From a bacterium (GTDB lineage Bacteria > Deinococcota > Deinococci > Deinococcales > Deinococcaceae), in assembly GCA_021810505.1 (NCBI GenBank), contig JAJZIR010000002.1, forward strand, positions 88,065 through 152,064: a stretch of DNA of 64,000 nt. The letters are read 5' to 3'. The notes beneath the pieces were generated by a model, which made no database searches, was not told where the DNA came from, and was given only the letters and a program-made list of their open reading frames with translations. Of this stretch, positions 1 through 10,885 are shown one piece after another. Position 1 is the stretch's first letter, and each line of letters begins with the position of its first letter. The translations under genes were made by a program, and so were the position numbers.

Positions 1-16
1 GCCGGAAAGGACGGCG

Positions 17-784
17 ATGGCTGGAGCGAGAAAGTGTCTGGAAATCCGTGATCTGAGAGTCCGAGTCGGCGATCAACCGATTCTGCAGGGAATCAGCCTG
101 ACTGTCCCGCGGGGCGAGCTGCATGCCCTGATGGGGCCCAACGGCAATGGCAAGAGCACCTTGGCCAAGGTGTTGATCGGGGATCCCGAGTACCTGGTGG
201 AGAGCGGGGATATCTTGGTCGACGGCGAGAGCGTCTTGGAGCTGGAGCCGGACGCCCGCTCGCGCCTGGGCCTGTTCCTGGCCTTCCAATACCCGGTGGA
301 AGTCCCCGGGGTCACCATCGCCAACTTCCTGAGGTTGGCGCTGCAGGCGCGTAAGCCCGAGGGCGAGGAGCTCGGCTTCTCGGAGTTCTACGGTAAGCTG
401 CAGCGCGCCCTCAAGGTGCTCGATTGGGACGAGAGCATCGTCGAGCGTTACCTGAACCAGGGCTTCTCCGGGGGCGAGAAGAAGCGCAGCGAGATCCTGC
501 AGATGCTGATGCTGGAGCCCAACTACATCGTCATGGATGAGACCGATTCCGGCCTGGACGTCGACGCCTTGAGGGTGGTCGCTAGGGGCGTGAACCAGCT
601 GCGCGGCCCCGAGCTGGGCGGCCTGATCATCACCCACTACCAGCGCCTGCTCGATCACATCGTCCCCGACCGGGTGCACGTCATCGTCGGGGGGAGGGTG
701 GTCCAGTCGGGCGGTCCGGAGCTGGCCGAGCGCTTGGACCGCGAAGGGTACGACTGGGTCAAGGAGCTGGCCGCGCAGGCCTGA
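17..784 (+). CDS. sufC: SufC, Fe-S cluster assembly ATPase
   Basis: ABC-type ATPase of the SUF iron-sulfur cluster scaffold, which acts in the cytosol with SufB and SufD. The 255-aa length is usual for SufC. Visible motifs are Walker [10 protein letters not shown] (residues 40-48), the ABC signature region FSGGEKKR (about 150) and Walker B ending in MDETDSGLD (about 176-184); the variant EKKR signature and DETDSGLD are typical of SufC. AAAGGA sits about 6 bases before the ATG. First gene of sufC-sufB-sufD-Rieske, with 13 bases to sufB. The operon promoter lies left of the window. Confidence 0.96.
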   Translation: MAGARKCLEIRDLRVRVGDQPILQGISLTVPRGELHALMGPNGNGKSTLAKVLIGDPEYLVESGDILVDGESVLELEPDARSRLGLFLAFQYPVEVPGVTIANFLRLALQARKPEGEELGFSEFYGKLQRALKVLDWDESIVERYLNQGFSGGEKKRSEILQMLMLEPNYIVMDETDSGLDVDALRVVARGVNQLRGPELGGLIITHYQRLLDHIVPDRVHVIVGGRVVQSGGPELAERLDREGYDWVKELAAQA

Positions 785-797
785 GAGGAGGAGGGGC

Positions 798-2197
<1,400 letters not shown>

Positions 2198-2198
<1 letters not shown>

Positions 2199-3532
2199 TG
2201 CCCGCGGTCCTCACCCAGGAGCCGGCCTGGTTGCGCCAGCGGCGCCGAGAAGCCCAGGAGCTCTACACCGCTCTTCCTTTTCCTGACCGCAAGGTGGAGG
2301 CCTGGAAGTACACCCAGGTCGATTTCGAGCTCCTGGAGGAGCTGCCGCCGGCCTCCCAGGAAGCACCGGTGCGTTCGGTCGAGCAGCTCCCAGAGGCGGT
2401 GCGCTCCCGCCTGGAGCGCACCGACGTTTCCAGTTACCTGGTCTTCGGCGGGCCCAGCTTGGTCCACAGCCACTTACCCGCCCAGCTGGCTGCCCAGGGC
2501 GTGCTGTTCTGCGACCTTTTGGAGGCCGCCTCCGCTCACTCCGAGCTGCTGGCCCAGTACCTCTACCGGGTGGTGCCGGCCGCGGTCCCGGACGACACCA
2601 CCGTGGCCGCCCCAGGGACGACGCCGAGCAAGCCGCCCCACCCCAGCGAGGGCAAGTTCAGCGCTTTCAACGCGGCCCACTGGAGCAGCGGCACCTTCGT
2701 CTACGTGCCAGACGGTGTCGAAGTGGCGGCTCCCTTGGGGGCTTTTCGCTACCTGCGCCAGGGTGGCTGCTACCTGGCCACCCGCACCCTTTTGGTGCTG
2801 GGACGCAACAGCAAGCTGACCTTTATCGACGAGCAGGACAGCGACGACCTGGAAGACGCCGCTGCCTACGGGGCGGTCGAGCTGTTTTTGGCCGAGGGGG
2901 CCAAGCTGCGCTACGTCAGCGTGCAGAACTGGGGCAGCGGTGTGACCCACCTCCAGCGCCAGCGGGCCGACCTGGACCGCGACGCCAGCCTAAACAGCTT
3001 GGTAGTTACCCTGGGGGCTGACCTCAGCCGCACCGAGATGGGCAGCTACCTGCGCGGTCCGGGCAGCGAGTCGGAGATGTTGGGGATCTATTTCGCCTCC
3101 GGCGAGCAGCACTTCGACCACTACACCCTGCAGCACCACGCCGCCGATCACGCCCACTCCGACTTGCTCTACAAGGGGGTGGCCTCCGGGGAAGCCCGAG
3201 CGATTTTCAGCGGCATGATCAAGGTCGACCTGAACGCCCAGAAGACCGACGCCTACCAGAAGCACCGCACCCTGTTGCTCTCCAGCGAGGCCCGCAGCGA
3301 CAGCATCCCTCAGCTGGAAATCAACGCCAACGACGTGCGCTGCTCGCACGGATCCACCACCGGACCGGTCGACCAAGAGCAGCTGTTCTACCTGCGCTCG
3401 CGCGGCCTGCCCAAGGCTCTGGCCGAGAAGGTGTTGGTCAACGCCTTCTTGGAGGACGTCCTCTCTAAGGTGCCCTTGACCGAGGTGATCCGCTACGTCG
3501 AGTCGGTGATCGCCGCCAAGGTCGGCCTTTGA
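2198..3532 (+). CDS. sufD: SufD, Fe-S cluster assembly protein
   Basis: Paralogue of SufB and third component of SufBCD. The 444-aa protein has the SufD C-terminal motif region (CSHGSTTGPVDQEQLFYLRSRG, split here as CSHGSTTG then DQEQLFYLRSRG) containing the conserved Cys and His. The ATG overlaps the sufB stop; an in-frame TTG one codon earlier is possible but unlikely. Central residues roughly 120-400 form the family beta-helix. It is followed by the Rieske gene with a 4-base overlap. Assignment rests on motifs and on the sufC-sufB-sufD order. Confidence 0.94.
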
Positions 3533-3843
3533 GCGAGCGGGTGCTGATCGGCCCGACCAGCGCTTTTGCGGAAGGTGAGCAGAGGGAGATCCGCGCCGGC
3601 AAGCAGCGGGTCTTAGTGCTCAAACACAGGGGAGAGGTCTACGCCCTGCGCAACGTCTGTACCCACGAGTCCTTCCCGCTGCTCGGGGGAGAGGTGGAGG
3701 GTGGCGCGATCACCTGTGCCCAGCACGGCGCCCGCTTCGACCTGCAGACCGGGCGGGCGCTCTGCCTGCCGGCGATCAAGGCGGTGCGGACTTTCCCGGT
3801 CGAGACCGAAGCCGGCCTGCTCTACCTGCGGGTCGAGCCCTGA
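3529..3843 (+). CDS. Rieske-type [2Fe-2S] ferredoxin
   Basis: Small (104-aa) Rieske protein of the soluble, non-haem-dioxygenase ferredoxin type. The cluster ligands are visible as C-T-H (Cys44, His46) and C-A-Q-H (Cys63, His66). It probably passes electrons or accepts clusters, and its place as last gene of the suf operon suggests a role tied to Fe-S biogenesis. The start chosen is TTG overlapping the sufD stop (TTGA); a GTG four codons in is an alternative. There is no signal peptide or membrane anchor, so this is not a bc-complex Rieske subunit. Confidence 0.88.
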   Translation: MSERVLIGPTSAFAEGEQREIRAGKQRVLVLKHRGEVYALRNVCTHESFPLLGGEVEGGAITCAQHGARFDLQTGRALCLPAIKAVRTFPVETEAGLLYLRVEP

Positions 3844-3884
3844 GTCGCGCTCCAGGGGTCCTTGCTTTGGCGGCCGGCTCAGGA

Positions 3885-4940
3885 ATGAAGTGCAACGCCT
3901 TTGGCCCAAGGAGGCTGGAGGCGGAAGATGGGAAGCAAGTACCAGCAGTTGAGCATGGATGGGAGGAATCGGTTGCAGAGAGGATTGAACCGAGGGACGA
4001 GCTGGAGAGCCTTGGCGAAGGGGCTACAGCGTAACCCCGACACTCTGAGTCAGGAGTGTCGCCGAGGGTGGGTGGACAGCAGTGATGATGCCGTCACGGG
4101 ATGGGGGACGGCACAGGCTAGGAGATGCTGAGGGGCACGCGAGCTTACCACCGGTAATGCCTCGACGGAGCGAGCCACCACGGCCATTCTGGAGCACCAG
4201 TGGTCACCCGAGCAGATGGCGGGGAGGCTGCGCTTAGAACGCCCTGAAGACAAGTCCCAACGGGTCAGTCACGAAGCGATCTACCGGTACATCTACGCCC
4301 GCCCCGCAGTAGAGCTGAAAACGGCACTTATCGAGGCACTGCGCCAGAGTCACCAGAAGCGACGCCCGCGCAGTCGAGGCAAGGACCGCCGCAGTGGCAT
4401 ACGGAACATGCGTTCCATCCGCGAGCGGTCCGCAGAGGCCGAGGGTCGGGAGGTACCCAGCCACTGGGAAGGGGATCTCATCAAGGGGGCAAGGCAGCAG
4501 CGCCATGGATACCCTGGTCGATCGGAGCAGCCGTTTGTGATCCTGCCGCGGGTTGGTGACGCCATAGCAGAGTCCGTCCTGGAAGGCTTCACGCGGCGGC
4601 TACGCAGCCTGCCCACGGCGTTTCGGCGACTCACTGACCTATGACCGAGGCAAGGAGGCGGCCCAGCATCAGGATCTGAAATGGCGAGTCGGGATTCGGG
4701 TGTATTTCGCGGACCCGCATAGCCCTTGGCGACGCTCCACGAACGAGAATACCAACGGCCTGCTGCGGAAGTATTTCCCCAAGGGGAACAGGTTGATCGG
4801 AGTACTCACAACGGTACTTGACCCAAGCAGCAGAGGAACTCAAGAATCGGCCCAGGAAATCGCTGGGATTTCGGACACCCGCCGAAGTCATGGCACAGCA
4901 AGTCAGAGAGTTACGCGCAGGTGTTGCGCTTCAAACTTGA
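3885..4940 (+). mobile_element. IS30-family insertion sequence, transposase inactivated
   Basis: An about 1.05-kb IS30-like element. The transposase reads in pieces. The helix-turn-helix N-terminus (about 3928-4131) ends at an in-frame stop. The central part (4216 to about 4620) carries SHEAIYRYIYA and the first catalytic Asp in HWEGDLIKG. After a shift to another frame come LTYDRGKE (second Asp, from 4634) and FADPHSPWRRSTNENTNG (catalytic Glu, from about 4703). A further shift near 4800 leads to the C-terminus RPRKSLGFRTPAEVMA. Imperfect terminal inverted repeats TGAAGTGCAACGC (3886-3898) and its counterpart GTGTTGCGCTTCA (4921-4933) bound it. With one stop and two frameshifts it cannot make transposase. 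Confidence 0.85.
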
Positions 4941-4977
4941 AATCGCCCTCCCAAGGGCGCATATTTTAGAGGCTGTG

Positions 4978-5574
4978 ATGGGAAGTAAGGCTCAGGACAA
5001 AACCAATACTCTGCCGATTGAACTCTTCGAACGGCAACGAGATTGGGCTACTTGGTTAGAGGAGAACCACAAAATATCGTCTGGCGTGTGGTTGCAATTG
5101 GCGAAAAAAGGTGCAGGTGTACAGTCAGTTTCATACGATGAAGCCGTCGAAGTGGCGCTTTGCTTCGGATGGATAGATGGACAAAAAAAGGCACACAGCG
5201 AGCAGTACTGGCTGCAAAAATTTACGCCGCGCTCAATCAAGAGCATTTGGTCGAAAATCAACAAAGAAAAGGCGCTTGCCCTTGTCAAAGCCGGAAAAAT
5301 GAAACCACCCGGTCTCAAAGAAATAGAACGTGCCAAGCTTGATGGGCGATGGGATGCTGCCTATGACTCTCCTGGCAAGTCATCCGTACCAAGCGATCTT
5401 CAACTAGCGCTGGATGGCAATACGCAGGCTAAAAACTTTTTCAGCACGCTTGATAGTCGAAATAGATATGCCATTCTGTTCAGGATTCAAACGGCCAAGA
5501 ACGCCGAAACACGCGTCAAGAAAATTTCACAGTTCGTGCAAATGCTGGAAAGGCACGAGAAGGTCTATCCGTGA
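4978..5574 (+). CDS. YdeI/OmpD-associated family protein
   Basis: 198-aa protein of the YdeI family, sometimes called bacteriocin-protection proteins; the biochemical function is not established. Family features are W-x-x-WLEENH near the N-terminus, ALCFGWIDGQKK, and the segment FTPRSIKSIWSKIN. The ATG at 4978 is chosen because the reading frame upstream lies inside the IS30 right end. It is clearly richer in A+T than its neighbours and sits directly beside a dead IS30, both pointing to horizontal acquisition. No operon partner. The frame is intact, so it may still be functional. Confidence 0.8.
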   Translation: MGSKAQDKTNTLPIELFERQRDWATWLEENHKISSGVWLQLAKKGAGVQSVSYDEAVEVALCFGWIDGQKKAHSEQYWLQKFTPRSIKSIWSKINKEKALALVKAGKMKPPGLKEIERAKLDGRWDAAYDSPGKSSVPSDLQLALDGNTQAKNFFSTLDSRNRYAILFRIQTAKNAETRVKKISQFVQMLERHEKVYP

Positions 5575-6009
5575 CCAATCCAGATCTTTCTGACACTAAG
5601 ACACCCAACCCGGCGTTCGAGAGGGGCCTTCCTAACCCCGAGCTTCGCCCTCCTGTACACCATAAGCTGCCTCCAAAGTACTCTTATCTGAGATAACCCC
5701 TTCCGCAAAGCCAAGATGAGTTGTTCTTCTTGTTTCCAAAAGCAGAGTTCCCTCCGGCTCTATTGCAGTTTGAGGTGATCCCACCGAATTGGACGGCTTG
5801 AAGGAAGGCATAAGCTCTGGACGGTAAGCATGATCACTCAGGCCGCCCGCTGCGTACCCACAGCCTAGGCAACGCCTGGGGTCCTGTCACCCAGGGCCAA
5901 GCACAGGGCTAAGTAGAGGACACCCTAGCCTGTACCGGGCTTGGGCCCTGAGGTCCGACCTGAGCGTCATGCTGCCCACTGCCCAGCGCAGAGTTCAGGT
6001 CGGCCTGTG
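5575..6009. other. Intergenic, no gene seen
   Basis: This 435-base stretch has no convincing coding frame on either strand. The right part may contain the lost C-terminal end of the IS3-like transposase that lies just to the right, but I cannot align it beyond the FSERLWRTVRYEH-like fragment at its edge. No tRNA, terminator or repeat was recognised. Confidence 0.5.
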
Positions 6010-6390
6010 CGTGCTCATACCGGACCGTCCGCCACAGCCGTTCCGAGAAAGGCGTTGTCCAGTGCCCTGCCTTTCCCATCTACCATCCCACGCTGATTCC
6101 TGATCCCGTGCCCCCTGAGCATTGGGGGGAAGGCCCAAGGGGGGAACTGGACCCCCTGATCAGGTACCCGGGGACTGGTGGGCCGTAGCGGTGCAGGGCC
6201 TCCGGCAGTGCCTAGCAGCAAGAGCCGGTGTCCAGACGGCCAGATACCCGGACCAGGCCCAGTGCGAGGGACCTCTTCCGTGGCGGCTAGGAGATGGGTA
6301 CTACCCCTTGGCTCTGGGGGATAGCGTCACCGGATCACAGCTGGCTAGGCCGGTTAGTGACCACTGATTGCCCTTGCTTTCTCGAAGCAT
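6010..6390 (-). pseudogene. IS3-family transposase remnant (integrase domain)
   Basis: Read on the minus strand, degraded fragments of an IS3-type DDE integrase are recognisable. Near 6290-6220 a stretch resembles DTGSCC-x-ALPEALHRYGPP. It is followed by VPDQGVQFPPWAFPPMLRG and GKGRALDNAF (6190-6050), which match the family pattern S-D-x-G-x-Q-F-T and G-K-G-R-A-L-D-N-x-F-x-E-R-L-W. The continuation FSERLWRTVRYEH is only found after a frame change near 6055, and other stops interrupt the upstream part. No terminal repeats could be assigned. This is a molecular fossil, not a working element. Confidence 0.68.
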
Positions 6391-6443
6391 CAGGCCGCCG
6401 AGGCTTAGGTGCTGGGATAAGGGAGTCGCTCCTACGCAGACGC

Positions 6444-6842
6444 TTAGCCTTCTGGCGCTTCCAGGGTCAGGTGGGCGATGAAGCCGGAGCGGCTTTTACC
6501 GGCAGCTGAGGTCAGGGCGCCGAGGCGCTTCAGCACTCGGCGGGGCAGCGTGATATTCACGCGCACGCTGGTGTCATCCAACAGCGCAAGGTCCACCTTG
6601 ATCGCGCCAAACACCCACCCTGCATACTCTGGATTGCGCTGAAGGTCACCTAGGCTGCTGGGTTTCGGGACGGCCCGACCGGCATCTAGCTCTGCATCAA
6701 TCCACGCAGCAGCAGCCTCTTCGGCTCCGACTAAAGCTTGATCGAAGGTATCGCCCACCGAGAAACAACCTGGCAAGTCAGGTACCACCACGCCAAACGC
6801 TGTGCCCCCTCTACCTCCCTCGATCGCTACCGGGTAGCGCAT
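6444..6842 (-). CDS. hicB: HicB-family antitoxin
   Basis: 132-aa HicB-like antitoxin. The N-terminal half has the degraded RNase-H-like HicB fold with the signature VVPDLPGCFSVGDTFDQALVGAEEAAAAWI (given here in part), and the C-terminal third (SVRVNITLPRRVLKRLGALT) is a ribbon-helix-helix DNA-binding segment used for autoregulation. The matching toxin gene lies immediately upstream (6865-7050) but is broken, so this is an orphan antitoxin. It may persist as a DNA-binding regulator or neutralise a hicA elsewhere in the genome. Confidence 0.85.
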   Translation of the reverse strand: MRYPVAIEGGRGGTAFGVVVPDLPGCFSVGDTFDQALVGAEEAAAAWIDAELDAGRAVPKPSSLGDLQRNPEYAGWVFGAIKVDLALLDDTSVRVNITLPRRVLKRLGALTSAAGKSRSGFIAHLTLEAPEG

Positions 6843-6864
6843 CTTTACCTCCCTTTGCAGGTCT

Positions 6865-7050
6865 CTACAGCCCTGCTCGCTTGCGGATTGCTGCGGTGAG
6901 GCCGGGTCCGAGATCCCCCCTCGGGTGCAGCACCACGGTGTAGCCAGACTGCACCGTGGTGCTTGAAGGCGCGGTGAGATCCCCGAACCCTATCCAGCAC
7001 CCAGCCTGCAGCTTGTAGTTCACAGATCAGCTCCAGCCACCTCTGAGCTC
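6865..7050 (-). pseudogene. hicA: hicA toxin pseudogene
   Basis: Upstream of hicB on the same strand the HicA signature is readable but split. One frame gives LELICELQAAGWVLDRVRGSH then AFKHHGAV; the next frame gives SGYTVVLHPRGDL, GPGLTAAIRKRAGL and a TAG at 6865. The switch is near 6958. HicA toxins (about 60-80 aa) need the GSHHxF histidine, which here reads GSHRAF, so the second position is also altered. No ATG/GTG/TTG lies in frame before the first segment, and a TGA precedes it. The toxin is therefore dead on three counts unless the assembly is wrong. Confidence 0.72.
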
Positions 7051-7229
7051 ACATGGCTTGCTTGCCAGAGGGGTCCAACCCCGTGCTGCCGCGTCTCTCG
7101 GGTCCTGCGGCTAGCCTTATCGTCTACTCCGGAAGTGCCTGGTCCAATACGTGCCAGGTGCCTCCGAAGCGGCGCGCCGCTCGCCCGCGACTTCAGTCCT
7201 GCTGGGCTGCCCGGCTGAGTACTCGCTGC

Positions 7230-9560
7230 CTAGCTAGGCCGGTCTCGGATCTCCCAGCCGGCCCGGCGCACCGCGGCGATTGCTGCGGCGAAGGCGGCCT
7301 CGATCTCTTCCTCGCTGAGGGTCTTGGTTCCCCGGTAACGGAGCCGCACCGCGGTCGAGCGCATCCCGGCCGGAATGGCGCTACCCTCGTAGAGGTCAAA
7401 GGCTTCGGCCGATTCCAGCAGCTCGCTGCTGCTCGCCAGCAGGCTGCGCAGCTCCCAGAAGCTGACCGAACGCGGGGTCAGAACCGCTAGATCGCGCAGG
7501 GCTGCCGGATGGCGGCTGGGCTCTTGAAATGTGCGCTCCTTGCTGGCTAGCGGCCAGGCCAGCTCGGCGACGGCCAAAGGACCGCTGGCGCAGGCTTCCT
7601 GCACTGCTGGGTGCAGCAGACCCATCCAGCCGGCGACCTGGCCGTTCCAACGCAGGCGGCCACAGACCCTGGGGTGCAGGTGGGCGGGCGGGTCCCCCTC
7701 GGGAGGCAACACCTCCAGGTCGGCCCCCCAGTTCCAGGCAACTTTTTCCAAGACCGCCTTGAAGGCCAGAGGACCCTCCCCGAAGCCGGGTTGCCAGCCG
7801 GCCGAGATGAGGGGCCCGCGCATGGCCACCCCCACCCGCTCGCACTCTCCTCCCTCCGGGAAGACGTGGCCGATCTCGAAGACCAAGCCGCCGGCCTGGT
7901 ACTCCGGGCTGCGCAGCGTGCGGATCAGGCCGGGATACAGGGCGGTCCGCAGGGCGGTCCGCTCGCTGCTGAGGGGGTTTTCCAGCAGCAGCGCCGCCTG
8001 GGGTGATCTGGTCGCCGAGATTTCGGCGGCGTTGGTGAAGCTGTAGTGCACCAGCTCCTGGGCCCCGGCCCCGATCAGGGCCCGGCGCAAGCGCTGGCGC
8101 TGGCGGTCTTCCCCTCCGGTCTCCAGGTTGTCACCGGCCGGAGTGATGGTGGGCAGGCGGTAGGGGATCTTGTCGTAGCCGTCCAAGCGCGCGATCTCTT
8201 CGGTCAGGTCTTCGGGGAGCTGCAGGTCGCCCCGCCAGCTGGGGGGGGTTACTGCCAGGGCAGCGCCCTCCTGAGAGACCAAGCAGCCCAGGCTGGTCAG
8301 CAGGGCTTCCATGCGCGGCAGCGGCACCGCGTAGCCGAGCAGCCGCTCCACTTGCTCGCCGCTGAGCGTGACGGTGGGTTGAGGGTTCAGCCCAGCTCGG
8401 TAGGTGCTGGCCAGCAGCCTGCCGCCCGCCACCTGCCGGAGCAGCTCGGCGATCCGGCAGGTGGCTTCCTCGGGTAGCTGCGGATCGACGCCCCGCTCGA
8501 AGCGGTAGAGCGCCTCGGTGCGCAGGCCCAGCCGTTTACCGCTCCGGCGCAACCGGACGGGATCGAAGTGGGCCGCTTCGACCAGGATCTCGCTGCTGTC
8601 TGGCCGGATCTGTCCGCGCTCCCCGCCTAAGATACCTGCCAACCCGACCGTTAGATCGTCGCTGCGGATCACCAGGTCTTCCTCGCCGAGCTCGCAGCGC
8701 ACCCCGCCTAACCCGAAGAAGACTTCTCCCGGGTAGGCCGGGCGGACCGCCAGGGAGGGGGAGGCCAGGTCCCGGCGATCGTAGAAGGCGGTCGGCTGGC
8801 CCAGTTCCAGCATCACGTAGTTGCTGACGTCCACCAGGCAACCCAAGCTGCGTATCCTGCTGCCGGCCAAGCGCCGCTGTAGCCAGGCTGGGCTCGGCCC
8901 CGGCCGCACCGTCAGCTGCAGGGCGGCGAAGGCGTCGCAGCCAGGGCCGAGCTCGGCGCGCAGGTTTCCTGGGCTAGGAGCTACCGTGGCCGGCTCGGGC
9001 CAAGCGAGAGAGACTCCCAGCGCGGCGGCCAGCTCGCGGGCCAGGCCGCGGACCGACAGCACGTCTCCGCGGTTGGGGGTGACCTCGATGTCTAGATGCT
9101 GGTCAGCCGGCCACAGCTCGGCCAGCGGCCGACCCGGCTCGGTTTCCCCCGGGAACACCAGCAAGCCGCTACCATCTTCGCCGATTCCCAGTTCCTTGGC
9201 CGAACAGGCCATACCGTAGGAGATCTCTCCCTGGATGCGCCGCTCAGAGACGGGAGCGAGAATCCCTGTCAGGAAGCTGCCGGGCCGCGCTAGAGCCACG
9301 CAGTTGCCGGCAGCTGCGTTAGGGGCGCCGCTGAGCACGCTGACGGTCCCCTGGCCGTCGTCGAGGGTCAGGCGGCGCAGCGCGCTGCCAGGGAGCAGTT
9401 CAGCCACAAGGACTTTCGCGCAGACGATGCCTGGATCTAGGGCGGGGGTTGCTGACAACCCCTCGAGCGGAAAGCCCAGACTAGCCAGCAGGTTCTCCAG
9501 CTTCTCTGTAGCGGGGAGATCGGGGAGGACCTCCCGCAACCAGGCCAGCGACAGCTGCAT
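7230..9560 (-). CDS. pheT: Phenylalanyl-tRNA synthetase beta subunit
   Basis: 776-aa beta chain of the heterotetrameric PheRS, which charges tRNA-Phe in the cytosol. Visible in order are the EMAP-like tRNA-binding domain (about 38-150, CAKVLVAELLPGS...LSGAPN), the B3/B4 editing region (about 200-365), the B5 domain (about 390-460) and the C-terminal anticodon-binding FDX-ACB domain (about 685-775, ending GWEIRDRPS). The start is MQLSLAWLREVLPDLPATEK, whose ATG overlaps the pheS stop as TGATG. The frame stays open 85 codons upstream but that part is antisense-like filler over pheS. Coupled to pheS. Confidence 0.95.
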   Translation of the reverse strand: MQLSLAWLREVLPDLPATEKLENLLASLGFPLEGLSATPALDPGIVCAKVLVAELLPGSALRRLTLDDGQGTVSVLSGAPNAAAGNCVALARPGSFLTGILAPVSERRIQGEISYGMACSAKELGIGEDGSGLLVFPGETEPGRPLAELWPADQHLDIEVTPNRGDVLSVRGLARELAAALGVSLAWPEPATVAPSPGNLRAELGPGCDAFAALQLTVRPGPSPAWLQRRLAGSRIRSLGCLVDVSNYVMLELGQPTAFYDRRDLASPSLAVRPAYPGEVFFGLGGVRCELGEEDLVIRSDDLTVGLAGILGGERGQIRPDSSEILVEAAHFDPVRLRRSGKRLGLRTEALYRFERGVDPQLPEEATCRIAELLRQVAGGRLLASTYRAGLNPQPTVTLSGEQVERLLGYAVPLPRMEALLTSLGCLVSQEGAALAVTPPSWRGDLQLPEDLTEEIARLDGYDKIPYRLPTITPAGDNLETGGEDRQRQRLRRALIGAGAQELVHYSFTNAAEISATRSPQAALLLENPLSSERTALRTALYPGLIRTLRSPEYQAGGLVFEIGHVFPEGGECERVGVAMRGPLISAGWQPGFGEGPLAFKAVLEKVAWNWGADLEVLPPEGDPPAHLHPRVCGRLRWNGQVAGWMGLLHPAVQEACASGPLAVAELAWPLASKERTFQEPSRHPAALRDLAVLTPRSVSFWELRSLLASSSELLESAEAFDLYEGSAIPAGMRSTAVRLRYRGTKTLSEEEIEAAFAAAIAAVRRAGWEIRDRPS

Positions 9561-10591
9561 CAGGAGCCCATCCCGCGGAACTGGGCCAGCACCCTGGGGT
9601 CGTTGGCGTAGAAGTGGCGGATGTCCGGGATAGCGTAGCGCAGCATGGCGATGCGGTTGGGGCCTAGGCCAAAGGCGAAGCCCATCTTGCCCTGATAGCA
9701 GGGGGCCTTGCCTTGGGCGACCCGCAGCTGGTCGACTGCCGCGAAGACCTGGGGGTGTACCATCCCAGCGCCGCCTAACTCCAACCACTTCCCGGGACCT
9801 TTGGGATTTTCCCACCAGGCCGCGAAGTCAGCTCCCGGCTCGACGAAGGGGTAGTAGCTGGGCTGGAAGCGGACTTCGGCAGCCGGCCCGAACAGACCTC
9901 GGGCCAGCTCGCGCAGGGTACCCTTCAGGTCGGCCATGCTGACCTGGTCGGCGACCAGCAGGCCCTCGAGCTGGTGGAACATCGCCTCGTGGGTCGCGTC
10001 GGTGGCCTCGTAGCGGTAGACCTTGCCCGGCACCACGATCTTGAAGGGGGGTTCGTGGGCGACCATATAGCGCACCTGGACTGGACTGGTGTGGGTGCGC
10101 AGGACCCGGCCGTCCTTGAGCCAGAAGGTGTCCTGGAGGTCTCTGGCCGGGTGATGGGCTGGAATGTTCAGGGCGTCGAAGTTGTGGAGCTCGTCTTCTA
10201 CCTCCGGACCTTCGGCGATCCGGTAGCCCATCGCCTGAAAGATGTCGCGCAGCTCATCTAAGACGCAGGAGATGGGATGGGGACCGCCTCTGGGCAGCGG
10301 GGGAGCCGGTAAAGTCAGGTCGAGGGCTTCCGCGCTCAAGCGCTGCTCCTGTTCGGCTACCTGCAGCTCGGCTTCCCGGGCATCTAAGGCCGCTTCGATC
10401 TGGCTGCGCAGGGCGTTGAGCCGTGCCCCCTGGCTGCGGCGCAGCTCGGTGGGCAGCGAGCCTAGGCTGCGCAGCTGGCTGGTCAGGGATCCGGAACGCC
10501 CCAGCAGCGCGCTGCGCAGCTCGGCTAGCGCCGCTCTGGACGCGCAGGCCTGCACGCGCTCTAAGGGATCGTCTTGCAGAAGATCATCCAT
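9560..10591 (-). CDS. pheS: Phenylalanyl-tRNA synthetase alpha subunit
   Basis: 343-aa catalytic chain of PheRS. Residues 1-90 form the N-terminal coiled-coil arm. The class II core follows, with HPARDLQDTFWL, motif 2 in VYRYEATDATHEAMFHQLEGL and motif 3 in GFAFGLGPNRIAMLRYAI; length and motifs match bacterial PheS. The ATG at 10591 gives the standard N-terminus MDDLLQD. First gene of pheST; its leader contains an intrinsic terminator with an alternative antiterminator pairing (10615-10669), so expression is probably attenuated. Confidence 0.95.
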   Translation of the reverse strand: MDDLLQDDPLERVQACASRAALAELRSALLGRSGSLTSQLRSLGSLPTELRRSQGARLNALRSQIEAALDAREAELQVAEQEQRLSAEALDLTLPAPPLPRGGPHPISCVLDELRDIFQAMGYRIAEGPEVEDELHNFDALNIPAHHPARDLQDTFWLKDGRVLRTHTSPVQVRYMVAHEPPFKIVVPGKVYRYEATDATHEAMFHQLEGLLVADQVSMADLKGTLRELARGLFGPAAEVRFQPSYYPFVEPGADFAAWWENPKGPGKWLELGGAGMVHPQVFAAVDQLRVAQGKAPCYQGKMGFAFGLGPNRIAMLRYAIPDIRHFYANDPRVLAQFRGMGS

Positions 10592-10614
10592 GCCTCACTC
10601 CTGGTGGTGGGAAT

Positions 10615-10669
10615 AAAAAAGCGGACCGAACCGGTCCGCTCCGCCGATCTCCAAGCGATCAGGGGGAGC
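10615..10669 (-). promoter_or_regulatory. Attenuator (terminator/antiterminator) in the pheST leader
   Basis: On the minus strand a perfect intrinsic terminator AGCGGACC-GGTTC-GGTCCGCT followed by six T (about 10640-10615) stands 24 bases before the pheS ATG. Its 5' arm lies within GGAGCGGACC, and an upstream CCGCTCC (about 10663-10669) can pair instead with GGAGCGG, which would block the terminator. Mutually exclusive hairpins of this kind indicate transcription attenuation. The sensor is unclear: the region lacks a clean T-box sequence, though GGGAACGACCGC is loosely similar, and a Phe-rich leader peptide is not obvious. Confidence 0.72.
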
Positions 10670-10885
10670 GGTCGTTCCCAAAAAACGGCGAACGCGCTGG
10701 CACCCCCGCAGGAGAGATCACAGCTCAGTGTACCCGGAGCCGGTACACGCTGCAACTCCCGCTCCGTCGCCTACACCTCCGAGCGAATCCTAAAGAGGTA
10801 TCCGCTCGCTCTGGGACGACTTATTGAGCTTTTTCCTACAGCTTCTCAGACCTCTCTGCTCAAGACTATCTCTGGAGGAATTGCC

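Noticed and set aside
9561..9815. An 85-codon N-terminal extension of PheT
   Set aside because: It lies over pheS in another frame, has no family similarity, and the ATG at 9560 overlapping the pheS stop gives the normal PheT N-terminus.
10640..10830. Canonical T-box riboswitch before pheST
   Set aside because: GGGAACGACCGC only loosely resembles the conserved T-box sequence and I could not place the specifier loop; kept only as an attenuator.
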